Positions 21,802 to 32,600 are shown, counted from the first letter of the stretch. The stretch: 64,000 bases of DNA from Trogon surrucura (GCA_020746105.1 JAJGST010000022.1:2367135-2431134), one strand, 5' to 3'. Numbers and translations: made by a program. The notes: generated by a model from the sequence alone, not told the origin.

Positions 21802-22391
21802 ATGGGGCAAAACGCAACACGATCGCAGCAACTTCATCATGATGTACTGATGTGTATTGCAAAGGAGTCTTGGTATAAGATTAGCCCCCAGAAAGTGACT
21901 CTGTTACTTTTATGGATCGGTTGTAATTGCCCCTGGTATCCTGAAACAGGATCTTATGAAATTAAGGATTGGAAACGTGTAGGCGAAGAGCTAACTAAAG
22001 CACAACATGCTGGTCATGGCAGTTCACCTGATAATATAGAGACAGGGAAAGCATTGTTTGTGGCATTGTGCTCACTGAAACTGTCTGCTGTTGATGCTAG
22101 CTCTGAGAGCAGCGTGGCGAACACTACGGGCGATTTGGCAGATACTGGTGAAAATGCTGTTGCTATTGAGCTCGCTGATGATTTAATTGACTTAGCACCT
22201 ACGCTGAAGAAAGAGACTGCAAGTCAAACGAGTTGTGTAAACCTTTTGTCTTCTCAAACTGAACCTGCAGTACAGACTAGCCAGATGAACCTCACCAGTT
22301 TGCAAGAAGGATTGATGAGTGGCTATGAGGGAATTGCACTGAGAACTGGGGATCTGGAGGAGGACGACAGTTCCTTTGATGTTGGTCCTGG
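21802..22391 (+). pseudogene. gag: ERVK-like gag, 5' part (left arm)
   Basis: Starts MGQNATRS (Gly2 suits myristoylation) and reads matrix-like sequence (LLLLWIGCNCPWYPETG, DWKRVGEEL), then a variable acidic region to DSSFDVGPG. Open to 22,391, where the palindrome arm ends and satellite begins. The upstream in-frame ATG at 21,742 lies in the leader and is less likely. Positions about 21,855-22,185 differ from the right arm by roughly 9%, with near identity on both sides. Confidence 0.85.
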
Positions 22392-22608
22392 TTCTGATTT
22401 TGGGACACCCATGACCACAGAGAAATCAGGCTGAAGTCTGATGTGTAGGGTCCGGGTTAGGGTTAGAGTTCGGAGATCCCTAGAGCCTGGAGCTGCAGAG
22501 ACACTTGGGCTGGAGAAGGCTTTCCAAGGGGAGCGCGGCACTGCACCAACAGTGCTCCACCCACAGCATTCTGATTTTGGGCACTCATGGCCATTACGAC
22601 ATAAATCC
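22392..22608. repeat. 177 bp satellite (orientation A), loop edge
   Basis: Just over one monomer (CTGATTTTGG at 22,394 and 22,571), between truncated gag and the 5'-truncated CR1. It contains GGGTTAGGGTTAGAG. Confidence 0.88.
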
Positions 22609-24147
22609 ATGGGTCCAGATGGGATGCATCCACGGGTGCTGAGGGAGCTGACTGATGTCATTGCTAGACCACTCTCCATCATCTTTGCCAAGTCTTGGGA
22701 GACGGGAGAGGTGCCTGAGGACTGGAGGGAAGCAAATGTCACTCCAGTCTTCAAAAAGGGCAAGAAGGAGGACCCGGGAAACTATAGACCGGTCAGCCTC
22801 ACCTCCATCCCTGGGAAAGTGATGGAACGACTTATCCTTGGTGCCATCTCAAGGCATATCAAGGATAAGAGGGTCATTAGAGACAGTCAGCATGGTTTCA
22901 CCAAGGGGAAGTCGTGCTTGACTAACCTCATAGCCTTTTATGAGGATATAACAAGGTGGATAGATGATGGCAGAGCGGTGGATGTGGTCTATCTTGACTT
23001 CAGTAAAGCATTTGACACAGTCTCCCACAGCATCCTTGCTGCTAAACTGAGGAAGTGTGGTCTAGACTCTCGGGCAGTGAGGTGGACTGTGAACTGGCTA
23101 AGCGAAAGAAGCCAAAGAGTCGTGGTCAATGGGGCGGAGTCTGGTTGGAGGCCTGTATCCAGTGGAGTCCCTCAAGGGTCAGTACTGGGACCGGTATTAT
23201 TCAATATATTCATCGATGACTTGGATGAGGGACTAGAGAGTACTATCAGCAAGTTTGCTGATGACACCAAGCTGGGAGGAGTGGCTGACACACCAGAAGG
23301 CTGTGCTGCCATCCAGCGAGACCTGGACAGGCTGGAGGGTAGGGCGGGGAAAAATTTAATGAAATATAACAAGGGTAAATGTAGGGTCTTGCATCTGGGT
23401 AGGAACAACCCCAGGTTCCAGTATAAGTTGGGGAATGACTTATTAGAGAGCAGTGTAGGGGAAAGGGACCTGGGAGTCTTGGTGGACAGCAGGATGACCA
23501 TGAGCCAGCACTGTGCCCTTGTGGCCAGGAAGGCCAATGGCATCCTGGGGTGTATTAGAAGGGGAGTGGTTAGTAGGTCGAGAGAGGTTCTCCTTCCCCT
23601 CTACTCTGCCCTGGTGAGACCCCATCTGGAATATTGTGTCCAGTTCTGGGCCCCTCAGTTCAAGAAAGACAGGGAACTGCTGGAGAGAGTCCAGCACAGG
23701 GCAACTAGGATGATTAAGGGAGTGGAGCATCTCCCTTATGAGAAAAGACTGAGGGAGCTGGGACTCTTTAGTTTGGAGAAGAGGAGGCTGAGGGGTGACC
23801 TCATTAATGTTTACAAATATATCAAGGGTGAGTGTCACGAGGATGGAGCCAGGCTCTTCTCGGTGACAACCACTGATAGGACAAGGGGTAATGGGCTGAA
23901 ACTGGAACATAAGAGGTTCCGCTTAAACTCGAGAAGAAACTTCTTCTCAGTGAGGGTGACAGAGCCCTGGAACAGGCTGCCCAGAGAGGTTGTGGAGTCT
24001 CCTTCTCTGGAGACATTCAAGACCTGCCTGGACACGTTCCTGTGTGGCATAGTCTAGGCATTCCTGCTCTGGCAGGGGGATTGGACTTGATGATCTTTCG
24101 AGGTCCCTTCCAATCCCTAACATTCTATGATTCTATGATTCTATGAT
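22609..24147 (+). mobile_element. CR1 LINE, 3' half
   Basis: 5'-truncated CR1 with the RT part of ORF2, a 3' UTR of about 65 bp (GGCAGGGGGATTGGACTTGA) and three ATTCTATG octamers at 24,122-24,145. It abuts satellite on the left and an oppositely oriented CR1 5' piece on the right. Confidence 0.95.
22614..24057 (+). CDS. CR1 ORF2 reverse transcriptase, N-truncated but open
   Basis: The open frame runs uninterrupted to TAG at 24,055. RT motifs: [31 protein letters not shown] (motif A Asp), [15 protein letters not shown] (motif B) and FADDTKLGG (motif C catalytic Asp pair). The C-terminal part is typical of CR1 ([32 protein letters not shown]). The endonuclease domain is missing. The frame extends upstream to 22,441 only by chance read-through of satellite, so expression is not implied. 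Confidence 0.9.
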
Positions 24148-25622
24148 CTGGTGGCCTGTAATAGACACCCACAACAGTATCTCTCCTGCCAGCCTGCCCC
24201 TTAATTCTAACCCGTACACTCTCAACTTGCTCCTCATCCATGCCTGGATGGTATTCAAGACATTGTAGTTGCTCTTTCACGTAAAGAGCGACTCCACCAC
24301 CTCGCCTGGCTGGCCTGTCTTTCCTGAAAAGGACATAGCCACCCATGACTACATTCCAGTCATGTGAGTTGTCCCACCATGTCTCTGTAATTGCCACCAG
24401 ATCATAATCTCCTGCCCGAACCCAGGTTTCTAGCTCCTCCTGCTTATTCCCCATGCTGCGTGCATTGGTGTATAAGCATTTCAGGGAGCAAGCTGAGCAC
24501 ACTGATCTCACCCTAGGGGGATGGGAGGCCACCCGGTCCTCATAATTTCTAGAGCACTGCCCCGCTGCAATCCCAGCTATAACCCCATCCCCCTTCATAT
24601 CTAGTTTAAAGAACGCTCTATGAGTCCCGCCAGCTCGTGACCAAGGATCCTTTTTTCCCTTTGTGGCATTTGAACCCCAGCTTGTTTCAGTAGATCAGGT
24701 GCCCTGTAGATCTCCCCATGGTTAAAAAATCCAAAGCTAGACCGCTGGCACCACCCCTTTAGCCAAGTATTAATCTGCTGCACTTTGTCAAACCTTCCAC
24801 TATTTTTCCTCATAATTGAAGGAATAGAGGCAAACACAACCTGTGCGCCTGATCCTTCTAGCATCCGCCCCAGTGCCCTAAAGTCCCAGTTGATTGCTTC
24901 TGGCCGTCTCTCTACTATCTCATCATTACCGATCTGCATAACCAAAAGCGGGTAATAGTCCGTGGGTTTGACCAGACCAGGAAGCTTCTTGTTAACATCC
25001 TTAACTCGGGCCCCAGGGAGGCAGCAGACTTCCCTGTGGGTCGGATCAGGGCGGCAGATAGGGCCCTCTGTTCCCCTCAGGAAGGAGTCTCCAATTACAA
25101 TTACCCTCCTTTTTTTCTTAGATGAAGAAGTCCTAACGCGTTTATCCGAGCGACTTACCCTAGACAGCCCTATGGGTGAACCCTCCACTGACTCTTCCTT
25201 GGCCTGGCTCTCATTGTCTAGAGCCCCATACCTGTTTTGCAGGGGCAACCGGGCAGGCGAGGGGGGCCGGGCAAGGATTTTCCTTCCTCTCCTGGCAGGC
25301 ACCTGCTTCCACTCCTCCCTATCCTTTAGGTTCCCCCCCTTTTGCCTGATGGCCAGAGGTGGGGGGATATTCAGCTCTTTGCGGAGCTTGCTGCTCACCA
25401 TTCAGGACCTGACTCCACCGATCTATCTCTCTCTCCGACTCCCTAATGCTCCTCAGCCTTTCTACTTCCTCCTTCAGCTCAACCACCAGGCTGAGCAGAT
25501 CGTTCACCTGGTCACATCGGACACAAGTGTCGCCTCCACTACCCTCCATGGTCAGTGCCAGGCTCCGGCATTCTCTGCAGCCCGAGACCTGAACACCCAC
25601 ATGCTTACGTGGGGCCTCTGTC
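24148..25622 (-). mobile_element. CR1 LINE, 5' half, opposite orientation
   Basis: The minus strand carries most of ORF1 (25,622 to 24,601; a frameshift near 25,335 splits it) with GDSFLRGTEG esterase and CRECRSLAL/CVRCDQV cysteine motifs, then ORF2 start (ATG 24,598, two bases after the ORF1 stop) with endonuclease sequence (LYTNARSMGNKQEE, AITETWW, YVLFRKDR, VVGVYYRPP). It is cut at 24,148 by the tail of the plus-strand CR1. About a third of the endonuclease is missing from both pieces. Confidence 0.9.
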
Positions 25623-26660
25623 TGTAGCCAGCCCTGAACCGCTGCCTGGAGCACTGACTGTTTTTATAGATGGTTCCAGCAAATCGCATAAAGCAGTCGT
25701 GGTTTGGTATGATGCTGATATTCAAGACTGGAAAAATCACATTGTCCTGCAAGAAGGTTCTTCACAGATTGTTGAGCTGCCTGCTGCTGTGAAAGCATTG
25801 CAGCTCTTCTCATCTCAACCTGTAAATATTGTTGCTGATTTGCATTATGTATACGGCCTTTTGTGCAGAATTGAGTTTGCCTTTTTAAAACATGTTTCTA
25901 ATCATGTTATTTTTATGTTGTTTCAGAAATTATGCTTACTTTGTAGTAATCGGATACACCAATACTTTGTGACACATATTCGTTCTCATTCTAATCTGCC
26001 TGGCCCGTTAGTCGAAGGTAATGCTCGACCCGATTCTCTGGCTGCTATGACTGCTGTTCCTGATGTATTAGGACAAGCTAGACTTTTGCATGCTTTTTAT
26101 CATCAAAATAGTAAGGCTTTATCCAAAGAGTTTAACATAACATCTCGACAAGCTCAAGATGTTATTTTGTCATGTCCAGATTGTCAAGCGATCATGCCAC
26201 TGAACTCTAATATAACAGCAGTCCCTCGTGGTCTTGCTCCCAATGACGTATGGGAAATAGATGTTACACATATAGTTGAATTTGGTAAATTGAAATATGT
26301 GCATGTTACTGTAGATACTTTCTCATCTTTTATTGTTGCCACAGCGCATAGTGGTGAAAAGTTTAGAGATGTTTGACTGCATTTGCTACGTGCTATTGCC
26401 ACATTAGGAGTGCCATCACAGATAAAACCGGATAATGGTCCAGCTTATGTTTCTAAGAATTTGAAAGTATTTTTACAGGAATGGGGAATATCCCATGTGA
26501 TGGGGATACCTTATTCACCAGTGGGACAGAGCATTGTGGAAAGAGCACATCTCACGCTGAAAAGAATGTTACAGAAACAGAAAAGCATTGCTGTCGAAAT
26601 GTCTCCACACGAGGAGTCGTCTAAAGCAACGACCTTATTGGTTGCCAGCGAAACAAATTA
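25623..26660 (+). pseudogene. pol: ERVK-like RNase H and integrase
   Basis: Begins exactly at an RNase H domain (TVFIDGSSK; later VELPAAVKAL, ADLHYVYG, ARPDSLA), then the integrase finger (HAFYHQNSK...CPDC), core Asp WEIDVTHI, second Asp KPDNGPAY and Glu IVERAH. One TGA at 26,374-26,376 interrupts the core. DVTH is typical of beta-type integrases. It lacks RT upstream (a CR1 piece abuts it); a matching RT lies on the other strand at 31,488-32,600. Confidence 0.87.
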
Positions 26661-27399
26661 AACCATTTAATGACCATGATTTGGTTGCTATCCGGCATGA
26701 TGTGGCTGTGCAGCATCCTGTTACTTCAACAATGTAGCGGCAATGCGACCGTGTACTGGGCCCGCCTCTTGAATCCCTTTGTTTCTCCCACTGACATGGT
26801 GGGACACTGAGGTACCAATTACTAACGATGACATGGATTGGACTGGCAGAAGATGGTTACGGCTGATGGCAGAGCATTTATGGGAAAATGAAACTGTTTT
26901 CAATGTTACCTATTGTATTGATATGTATCCTCTTTGTGTGACTAGCAATGAAGCTTATATTGGTTTTGTAAGACTGTCTAATCAAAGCCACATAATAGGT
27001 GATAAGGTTCATGGTACTAACCAGCAGAGTGATCTTTCTTTAGCTAAAAGCAAGGCGGAGAAGCTAGCTGCCTTTTGCTTTGTTAGAAGTATGGGACTAA
27101 GGACCAAAAGAGATAGGGAGACTCCCTTGTATTCTGCCTTCAGCCCTGGCCAAGCTGTGAGAAGAATTCAACGGAGCACACACCACCAGATGTTCCCGCA
27201 TTCAACGTTATGTAAGATTGTTTATTTAATAGTATAAATGTCAGACCCTCTTGCAGTGACTTCGGAAACCTCACCTACAGGTGGACGCACTGCGTAGGAC
27301 TTCCCAGTTGTCAGGAGGGTTCTCCAGAAACCTCGCTGCAACAGGGGCTCCCCAGCAACTGCGGGTCTGGATGATTTAGGGTGATTGGTGATGGGAACT
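26661..27399 (+). pseudogene. env: ERVK-like env leader and surface-unit remnant
   Basis: A signal-peptide-like stretch (MMWLCSILLLQQCSG) at about 26,698 is followed by broken frames. A second frame, 26,779-27,237, carries sequons (NETVFNVT, SNQSH) and cysteines, and a basic RTKRDR that could be a remnant furin-like site. After 27,240 no domain is seen. Nonfunctional. Confidence 0.6.
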
Positions 27400-28104
27400 G
27401 TAGGTACGCTCAAACAACTTGCACCTAAAGTGTCAGAAAACACAGACATCTCACTCAATTACTGCTTGGCCTTGTGTGCGTGACAAGCAGCACACCCACA
27501 CTGAGATAACAGAGGTCTGGGATTGATGCAGGGGCATCTCTCGCATTCCTGCCCAGCAGAACAGTGAATGTGAGTCCTGGGAACTCAGACAGAGCAGCAA
27601 GTAAAACATAACAATGTAGTGGGATGAATATTACACGTTTTTTAGCAAGGATATGATTTGGTTAAACCTCAGAACATTGTTTTCTGTGTTAAAAATGTGT
27701 TTAATAGTATTCGTTGTTGTGGGAAGTGTTTCGTTCTGTTCTTTTTCATTATAGTTAACGATCTCACCTGAAGTACTGCCTGAGAGGTCCGAAGAACGGA
27801 AAAATACATCTTATGAGTTTGATGGGTGCGAGAACTTTGATGGGATGTGTCGTATGGATCTTGAAGATCACTCACAATCCATCCATATGAAAATTCAAAT
27901 ATTGCAAGAGCATTCAAAACAGATCAATCAAGATTGCATTGGAGTGGTCTGACCGGATGGATTAATAGTTAAGAAATTTTTGGTTGTTGGAGATTTAATT
28001 GTTATAGGCTTAGTAATGTTTAGCTGTATGATAAGTGTAATCAAGAAAATGGTAGGCAAGCTAGCGGAGGAAGCGTAGGTTGTCCAAAAAGAAAAAGGGG
28101 GATA
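27400..28104 (+). pseudogene. env: ERV env transmembrane region and polypurine tract
   Basis: The first part (27,400-27,830) equals the segments at 50,205 and 11,818. Then an env TM frame appears with CENFDGMCR, in which the last Cys of the usual CX6CC is replaced by Arg, followed by a hydrophobic anchor (GDLIVIGLVMFSCMISV). A purine tract AAAAAGAAAAAGGGGGA (28,086-28,102) precedes LTR-D. Confidence 0.7.
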
Positions 28105-28478
28105 TGTAGAGTAATTTCTTGTGGAGCAGAGGCGCGGTATCCCTTTAAAGATTTTGGACAACCCAGCTTAGGCCTAAAAAAGACTCTGTCCTTGGAGCGG
28201 CCTTCGAGCACGGAGAGGAGGAGGTGCATCTGTTTTGTGAAGAGCCTTGCCGGGGTGAGAAGCGGGGAGTGAGAGTCACCTGCATAGTTGAATGGCACTA
28301 TCCAATGAAACGCTGGCTCTTCTAAACCTGTAACGGACCAATTCTGTTAAGGCGCAGGCGCGTGGACTCTACTTAACTGTATATATTGAGCTGTCCGGAA
28401 CAATAAGTTGAGGACGACTTGTAGCCATATTGGTGGGATGGTCGTTAACCTGGCCAGCTCTCCGAAGGGACCCTTCTT
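28105..28478 (+). mobile_element. LTR-D copy, 3' LTR
   Basis: TGTAGAGTAATTTC..., directly after the polypurine tract, so it is the 3' LTR of the env-bearing element. CCATATTGGTG near its end and GTATATA are shared with 3,451-3,823; the AATAAA there reads AATAAG here. It differs from the LTR at 21,220, so the 5' and 3' ERVK pieces of the loop side need not be one provirus. Confidence 0.75.
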
Positions 28479-28573
28479 TGGAAAGGTGTGGGTGGAGCAC
28501 TGTTGGTGCAGTGCTGTGCTCCCCTTGGAATGCCTTGTCCAGCCCAAGTGTCTCTGCAGCTCCAGGCTCTATG
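28479..28573. repeat. Satellite stub between LTR-D and LTR-C
   Basis: Orientation B partial monomer (AAAGGTGTGGGTGGAGCAC to CAGGCTCTATG), the last five bases being the target duplication of LTR-C. Confidence 0.85.
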
Positions 28574-29488
28574 TGTAGCTGACTGATGCGCGGATTTTGC
28601 CTTAAATATTTCTTGTCATTTTCGCAACCCCCCAGCATGGTCAGAAAACAAAACCAAGTTTTGGTCCTATGGAATGTTGTAGAGGGGCGATCTGATAAGG
28701 CTAGAAATGCCTCAAACAGCCCTGTGGACAAATATGTGTAGGGATTAGGAAATCTTGGGGAGGCAGGATGGCCTAGTCTCTAATACCTCTTTCAAGGAGA
28801 TAGGGCATTCACACATGTTATTGAGAATTATTGGAAAGAATGCCCCTACCTGGCATTCTGCAGGTTCACACATAGAAAATGGTGTATAAATTGAGGCAAG
28901 GTAAAACAAAGATTTCAAGAAGAAGAAGAAGAAGAAAGAATGATCGGTGCATCCTGAACTCTGCTTTGGCTGGACCATTGCAGGAACCTGGACCGGTGAT
29001 CTCTCTCTCTCTCTCTCTTGTTTTCTTTCTCTTTCTCTTTCTCTTTCTCTTTCTCTTTCTCTTTCTCTTTCTCTTTCTCTTTCTCTTTCTCTTTCTCTTT
29101 CTCTTTCTCTCTCTTTTCCCTTTTCCTGTCTAAGTAATGCAAGGTCTCTCATACTGTTTATGTGGTTTTATGCCTAAATTTCTTTCTTGTGATGGTTAAG
29201 TGTGATATTGTCTGACTTAATATTGTGTTTAGATGTCCTTTATTATTCCTTGTTATTATTATTAAGCTGTTGTAAGTTTATTGCTTATTTAGCCTTTTCC
29301 TGGATTTTTGTTATATTGTCTCCATATCTTGCTTTTAGAATCAATTGTCGTGAGTCCGATCTATAGATTGTGATAAATTAATAAATGTTTTTGTATGGAC
29401 CTTGAGACTTGTCTCACCGTTGTCCACGCCGGTGGTATATTACGAATCTGAAAGTCACTTGTCCCTCTCTCCTGGGTGGGACATGACA
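28574..29488 (+). mobile_element. LTR-C copy (915 bp) inserted in satellite
   Basis: TGTAGCTG...GGGACATGACA flanked by CTATG at 28,569-28,573 and 29,489-29,493, a 5 bp target duplication that fits class III or related ERVs. It is about 400 bp longer than 2,650-3,158, mainly because of sequence around a CT-rich microsatellite. AATAAATG near 29,380. Confidence 0.85.
28999..29118 (+). repeat. (CTTTCT)n microsatellite
   Basis: About 20 tandem hexamers preceded by (CT)n inside LTR-C. It produces long Ser/Leu and Arg/Glu/Lys frames that are artefacts. Confidence 0.97.
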
Positions 29489-29884
29489 CTATGGATCTCC
29501 GAAGTCTCCCCCTAACCAGGACCCTACACCTCAGAGTTCAGCCTGATTTGTCTATGGTCATGGGTGTCCCAAAATCAGAAATGTCTGGATGGAGTGCTGT
29601 TGGTGCAGTGCCATGCTCCCCTTGGAATGCCTTGTCCAGCCCAAGTGTCTCTGCAGCTCCAGGCTCTAGGAATCTCCGAACCCTAACCCTAACCATGACG
29701 TTGCAGCTCAGGGTTCATCCTAATGTCTCCTTGGCCATGTTTTCCCAAAATCAGAAGGGTGTCTGTGGAGCACTGTTGGTGCAGGGCCGTGTTCCCCTTG
29801 ACCTGCTTTGACCAGCTGTCATTGTTTGAGCCCTGGCCGGCCGCCAGGTACTCACACAGCGGCTCTCTCACTCCCCCTTCACAG
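29489..29884. repeat. Satellite (orientation B) ending in a 59 bp LTR-E scrap
   Basis: About two monomers (CCCAAAATC at 29,568 and 29,744), then from about 29,826 GTTTGAGCCCTGGCCGGCC...CCCCTTCACAG, the U5 end of LTR-E on the minus strand, joined to a CR1 at 29,885. Confidence 0.8.
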
Positions 29885-31487
29885 TGAGCACACTGATCTC
29901 ACCCTAGGGTGATGGAAGGCCACCCGGTCCTCATAATTTCTAGAGCGCTGCCCCGCTGCAATCCCAGCTATAACCCCATCCCCCTTCATATCTAGTTTAA
30001 AGAACGCTCTATGAGTCCCGCCAGCTCATGACCAAGGATCCTTTTTTCCCTTTGTGGCATTTGAACCCCAGCTTGTTTCAGTAGATCAGGTGCCCTGTAG
30101 ATCTCCCCATGGTTAAAAAATCCAAAGCTAGACCGCTGGCACCACCCCTTTAGCCAAGTATTAATCTGCTGCACTTTGTCAAACCTTCCACTATTTTCCC
30201 TCATAATTGAAGGAATAGAGGCAAACACAACCTGTGCGCCTGATCCTTCTAGCATCCGCCCCAGTGCCCTAAAGTCCCTTTTGATTGCTTCTGGCCATCT
30301 CTCTACTATCTCATCATTACCGATCTGCATAACCAAAAGCGGGTAATAGTCCGTGGGTTTGACCAGACCAGGAAGCTTCTTGATAACATCCTTAACTCGG
30401 GCCCCAGGGAGGCAGCAGACTTCCCTGTGGGTCGGATCTGGGCGGTAGACAGGGCCCTCTGTTCCCCTCAAGAGGGAGTCTCCAATTACAATTACCCTCC
30501 TTTTTTTCTTAGATGAAGAAGTCCTAATGCGTGTATCCGAGTGACTCACCCTAGACAGCCCTATGGGTGAACCCTCCACTGACTCTTCCTTGGCCTGGCT
30601 CTCATTGTCTAGAGCCCCATACCTGTTTTGCAGGGGCAACCGGGCAGGTGAGGGAGGCCGGGCAGGGATTTTCCTTCCTCTCCTGGCAGGCACCTGCTTC
30701 CACTCTTCCCTATCCTTTAGGTCCCCCCCTTTTGCCTGATGGCCAGAGGTGGGGGGATATTCAGCTCTTTGCAGAGCTTGCTGCTCACCATTCAGGACGT
30801 GACTCCACCGATCTGTCTCTCTCTCCGACTCCCTAATGCTCCTCAGCCTTTCTACTTCCTCCTTCAGTTCAGCCACCAGGCTGAGCAGATCGCTCACCTG
30901 GACACATCGGACACAAGTGTCACTTCCACTACACTCCATGGCCAGTGCCAGGCTCCGGCATTCTCTGCAGCCCGAGGCCTGAACACCCACATGCTTACAT
31001 GGGGCCTCTGTCTGGGTGCCCACAGTTTTTCTAACAACCATTGACCTGGTGGCAACCATAGTTGGCTCTACAATACAAAGACTCTCTGGAAAGCTATGCA
31101 TGGAATAGTTTACAGGCCTTTTAAGTACTTGCCTTTTAACAAAGACTTACCCTTTTGTTCGGTGAACAGGGACTAGTCTCTGCCCTCCCAAAGGCTTCTT
31201 ATACCCTGAGGGCAGAGTTAACAGCTGATCACCGTGTTTAAAATCGCTGGGCCGCTGATGGTGGCTCCGCCCACGCTATCTCGGGTGTCCGCCCTGGAGC
31301 TGCCGGTGCGGCCTCAGGTGTGGTTGCTGTAGCCGGCTTAAAAAAAGCCCCCCAAAAGCTTTTTGCCAGCCTTTTTTTTTGCTTAGATTCCTTCCCCAGT
31401 GCAGTCTTACCTGCTCTGAAGCTGGGCTTGATGATCTTTCGAGGTCCCTTCCAATCCCTAACATTCTGTGATTCTGTGATTCTGTGA
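29885..31487 (-). mobile_element. CR1 LINE, 5' part inverted against a short 3' tail
   Basis: The minus strand holds the 5' UTR (31,102-31,426), complete ORF1 and the first about 35 codons of ORF2. At 31,427 it joins a plus-strand CR1 3' tail (GCTTGATGATCTTTCG... three ATTCTGTG octamers, ending 31,487). An inverted 5' piece followed by a sense tail is the geometry produced by twin priming; two separate insertions are the alternative. Confidence 0.85.
29992..31101 (-). CDS. CR1 ORF1 protein, complete (369 aa)
   Basis: Uninterrupted from ATG 31,101 to TAG 29,992. Order: an N-terminal cysteine region resembling a PHD/zinc finger (CRECRSLAL ... CVRCVQV, about residues 50-75), a coiled coil (LVAELKEEVERLRSIRE, about 80-100), a basic linker, then an SGNH-type esterase/acetylhydrolase domain with VIVIGDSLLRGTEG (about 205-218) and MQIGNDE (about 258). 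Esterase and PHD domains are established for CR1-like ORF1. It is a LINE protein, not a host enzyme. The rest of the element is truncated, so it could not mobilise itself. Confidence 0.93.
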   Translation of the reverse strand: MHSFPESLCIVEPTMVATRSMVVRKTVGTQTEAPCKHVGVQASGCRECRSLALAMECSGSDTCVRCVQVSDLLSLVAELKEEVERLRSIRESERETDRWSHVLNGEQQALQRAEYPPTSGHQAKGGDLKDREEWKQVPARRGRKIPARPPSPARLPLQNRYGALDNESQAKEESVEGSPIGLSRVSHSDTRIRTSSSKKKRRVIVIGDSLLRGTEGPVYRPDPTHREVCCLPGARVKDVIKKLPGLVKPTDYYPLLVMQIGNDEIVERWPEAIKRDFRALGRMLEGSGAQVVFASIPSIMRENSGRFDKVQQINTWLKGWCQRSSFGFFNHGEIYRAPDLLKQAGVQMPQREKRILGHELAGLIERSLN

Positions 31488-32600
31488 TAGGAGTGGCACG
31501 CAAAGGCATAACTGAAAGTGATTGCAATGTTATATGAGGGGGAGATTAAACTCCAGCCACCCTAGAAAGTCAGCTAACGCAATCTGCAAATTCTATTTAC
31601 AGCAATACTGTAAAATATAATTTTGACACAGTGAGATGTAGTATATCAGGATGACGCTCTATGTCGCAACTTAATCAGTATTTCTTCTATCATATCAACT
31701 CTGCTCCAAATTGATTTATGAGACATGTGAGGCAAAAAACCCATTCAAGTATATAAAGCTTTTCATGATCCCACTGTCCCAAGATAGCATAGGGCTGGAA
31801 TTGAGCATTAATTATAAATCCCCTTAATTCAATGTTTGGATTGTAACGATGAGCAAAATTCGCTTGTATCTTATTGTCTACTTTTTCTAAGGCAAGCTTT
31901 GCTTCAGGAGTTAATTTCCTCTCAGAGTTCAAATCCGAGTCTCCGCTTAACAAATCAAAAAGAGGAGATAATTCTTCAGTAGTAATGCCCAAAGTAGGAC
32001 GAATCCAACTAATGGTTCCAAATAATTTCTGCAAAGCATTTAAAGTACAAATACTTTGATTCAAAGTTAATTTCTGTGGAGAAACTAATGCTTTGGTTAA
32101 TTTCCACCCTAAACACTTCCATGGGGCTTCTATTTGAATTTTTTCTGGTGCTATTTGTAAACCATACATTTGCAATGATGATATCAAAAAAGAGCAGACT
32201 TGTTGCAGGTAAATCTCATCCATGTTAACTATCAATATATCATCCATATAGTGATAGATCAGTGCATGAGGGTATTTTTCTTTAACAGGTTTCAAAGCGG
32301 AACCGACCACGAATTGACATAGAGTCGGACTGTTTTTCATTCCTTGAGGCAAGACAATCCATTCACACCTATCCATCGGCTCACTACTGTTAACACTTGG
32401 GACTGAAAATGCAAAATATTTGCAATCATCATTGTGTAACAAAATTGTAAAAAAAGCAGTCTTAGACCTGGTAGTACAAAAAGACCCATTTTTGATGCTG
32501 AGGACCTTCCCAACAATATAGCATGCGTTTCAACTGCCAATGGTCCATTGCAATTAGAGGATATTAAAGTAACTGAATTATCATCTAAGGTAACCAATTC
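31488..32600 (-). pseudogene. pol: ERVK-like reverse transcriptase
   Basis: The minus strand reads RT from about motif A onward: FAFSVPSVN, WIVLPQGMKNSPTLC (motif B), YHYMDDILIV (catalytic YMDD at about 32,250-32,239), thumb and connection (KCLGWKLTKALVSPQ, LLNQFGAELI). A frame break near 32,440 separates it from the N-terminal part (ORF 32,618-32,337), and stops follow after 31,690. RNase H and integrase are absent downstream. Confidence 0.88.

Larger units (their letters stand above)
5446..22391 (+). repeat. Left arm of a large imperfect palindrome
   Basis: This segment is the reverse complement of 33,372-64,000. Anchors: base 22,391 pairs with 33,372, 20,598 with 35,166, 20,001 with 41,665, 12,871 with 49,152, 10,729 with 51,294, 8,239 with 61,207 and 6,090 with 63,356. 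Identity looks like 98-99% by spot comparison. The arm is shorter than its partner because it holds a solo LTR instead of a provirus, lacks one LTR insertion and carries deletions near 9.6 kb. The outer end cannot be fixed because the partner runs off the window at 64,000. Confidence 0.93.

Noticed and set aside
22441-24057. 538-codon ORF starting in satellite and running into CR1 RT
   Set aside because: The first about 57 codons are translated satellite that happens to be open; only the CR1 part is a real coding frame.
28745-29177. Long Arg/Glu/Lys or Ser/Leu/Phe ORFs
   Set aside because: They are translations of the (CTTTCT)n microsatellite in LTR-C.
29992-31101. Host SGNH esterase gene
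   Set aside because: The GDS-type esterase domain is part of CR1 ORF1, which has this domain by family; CR1 5' UTR and ORF2 start flank it.
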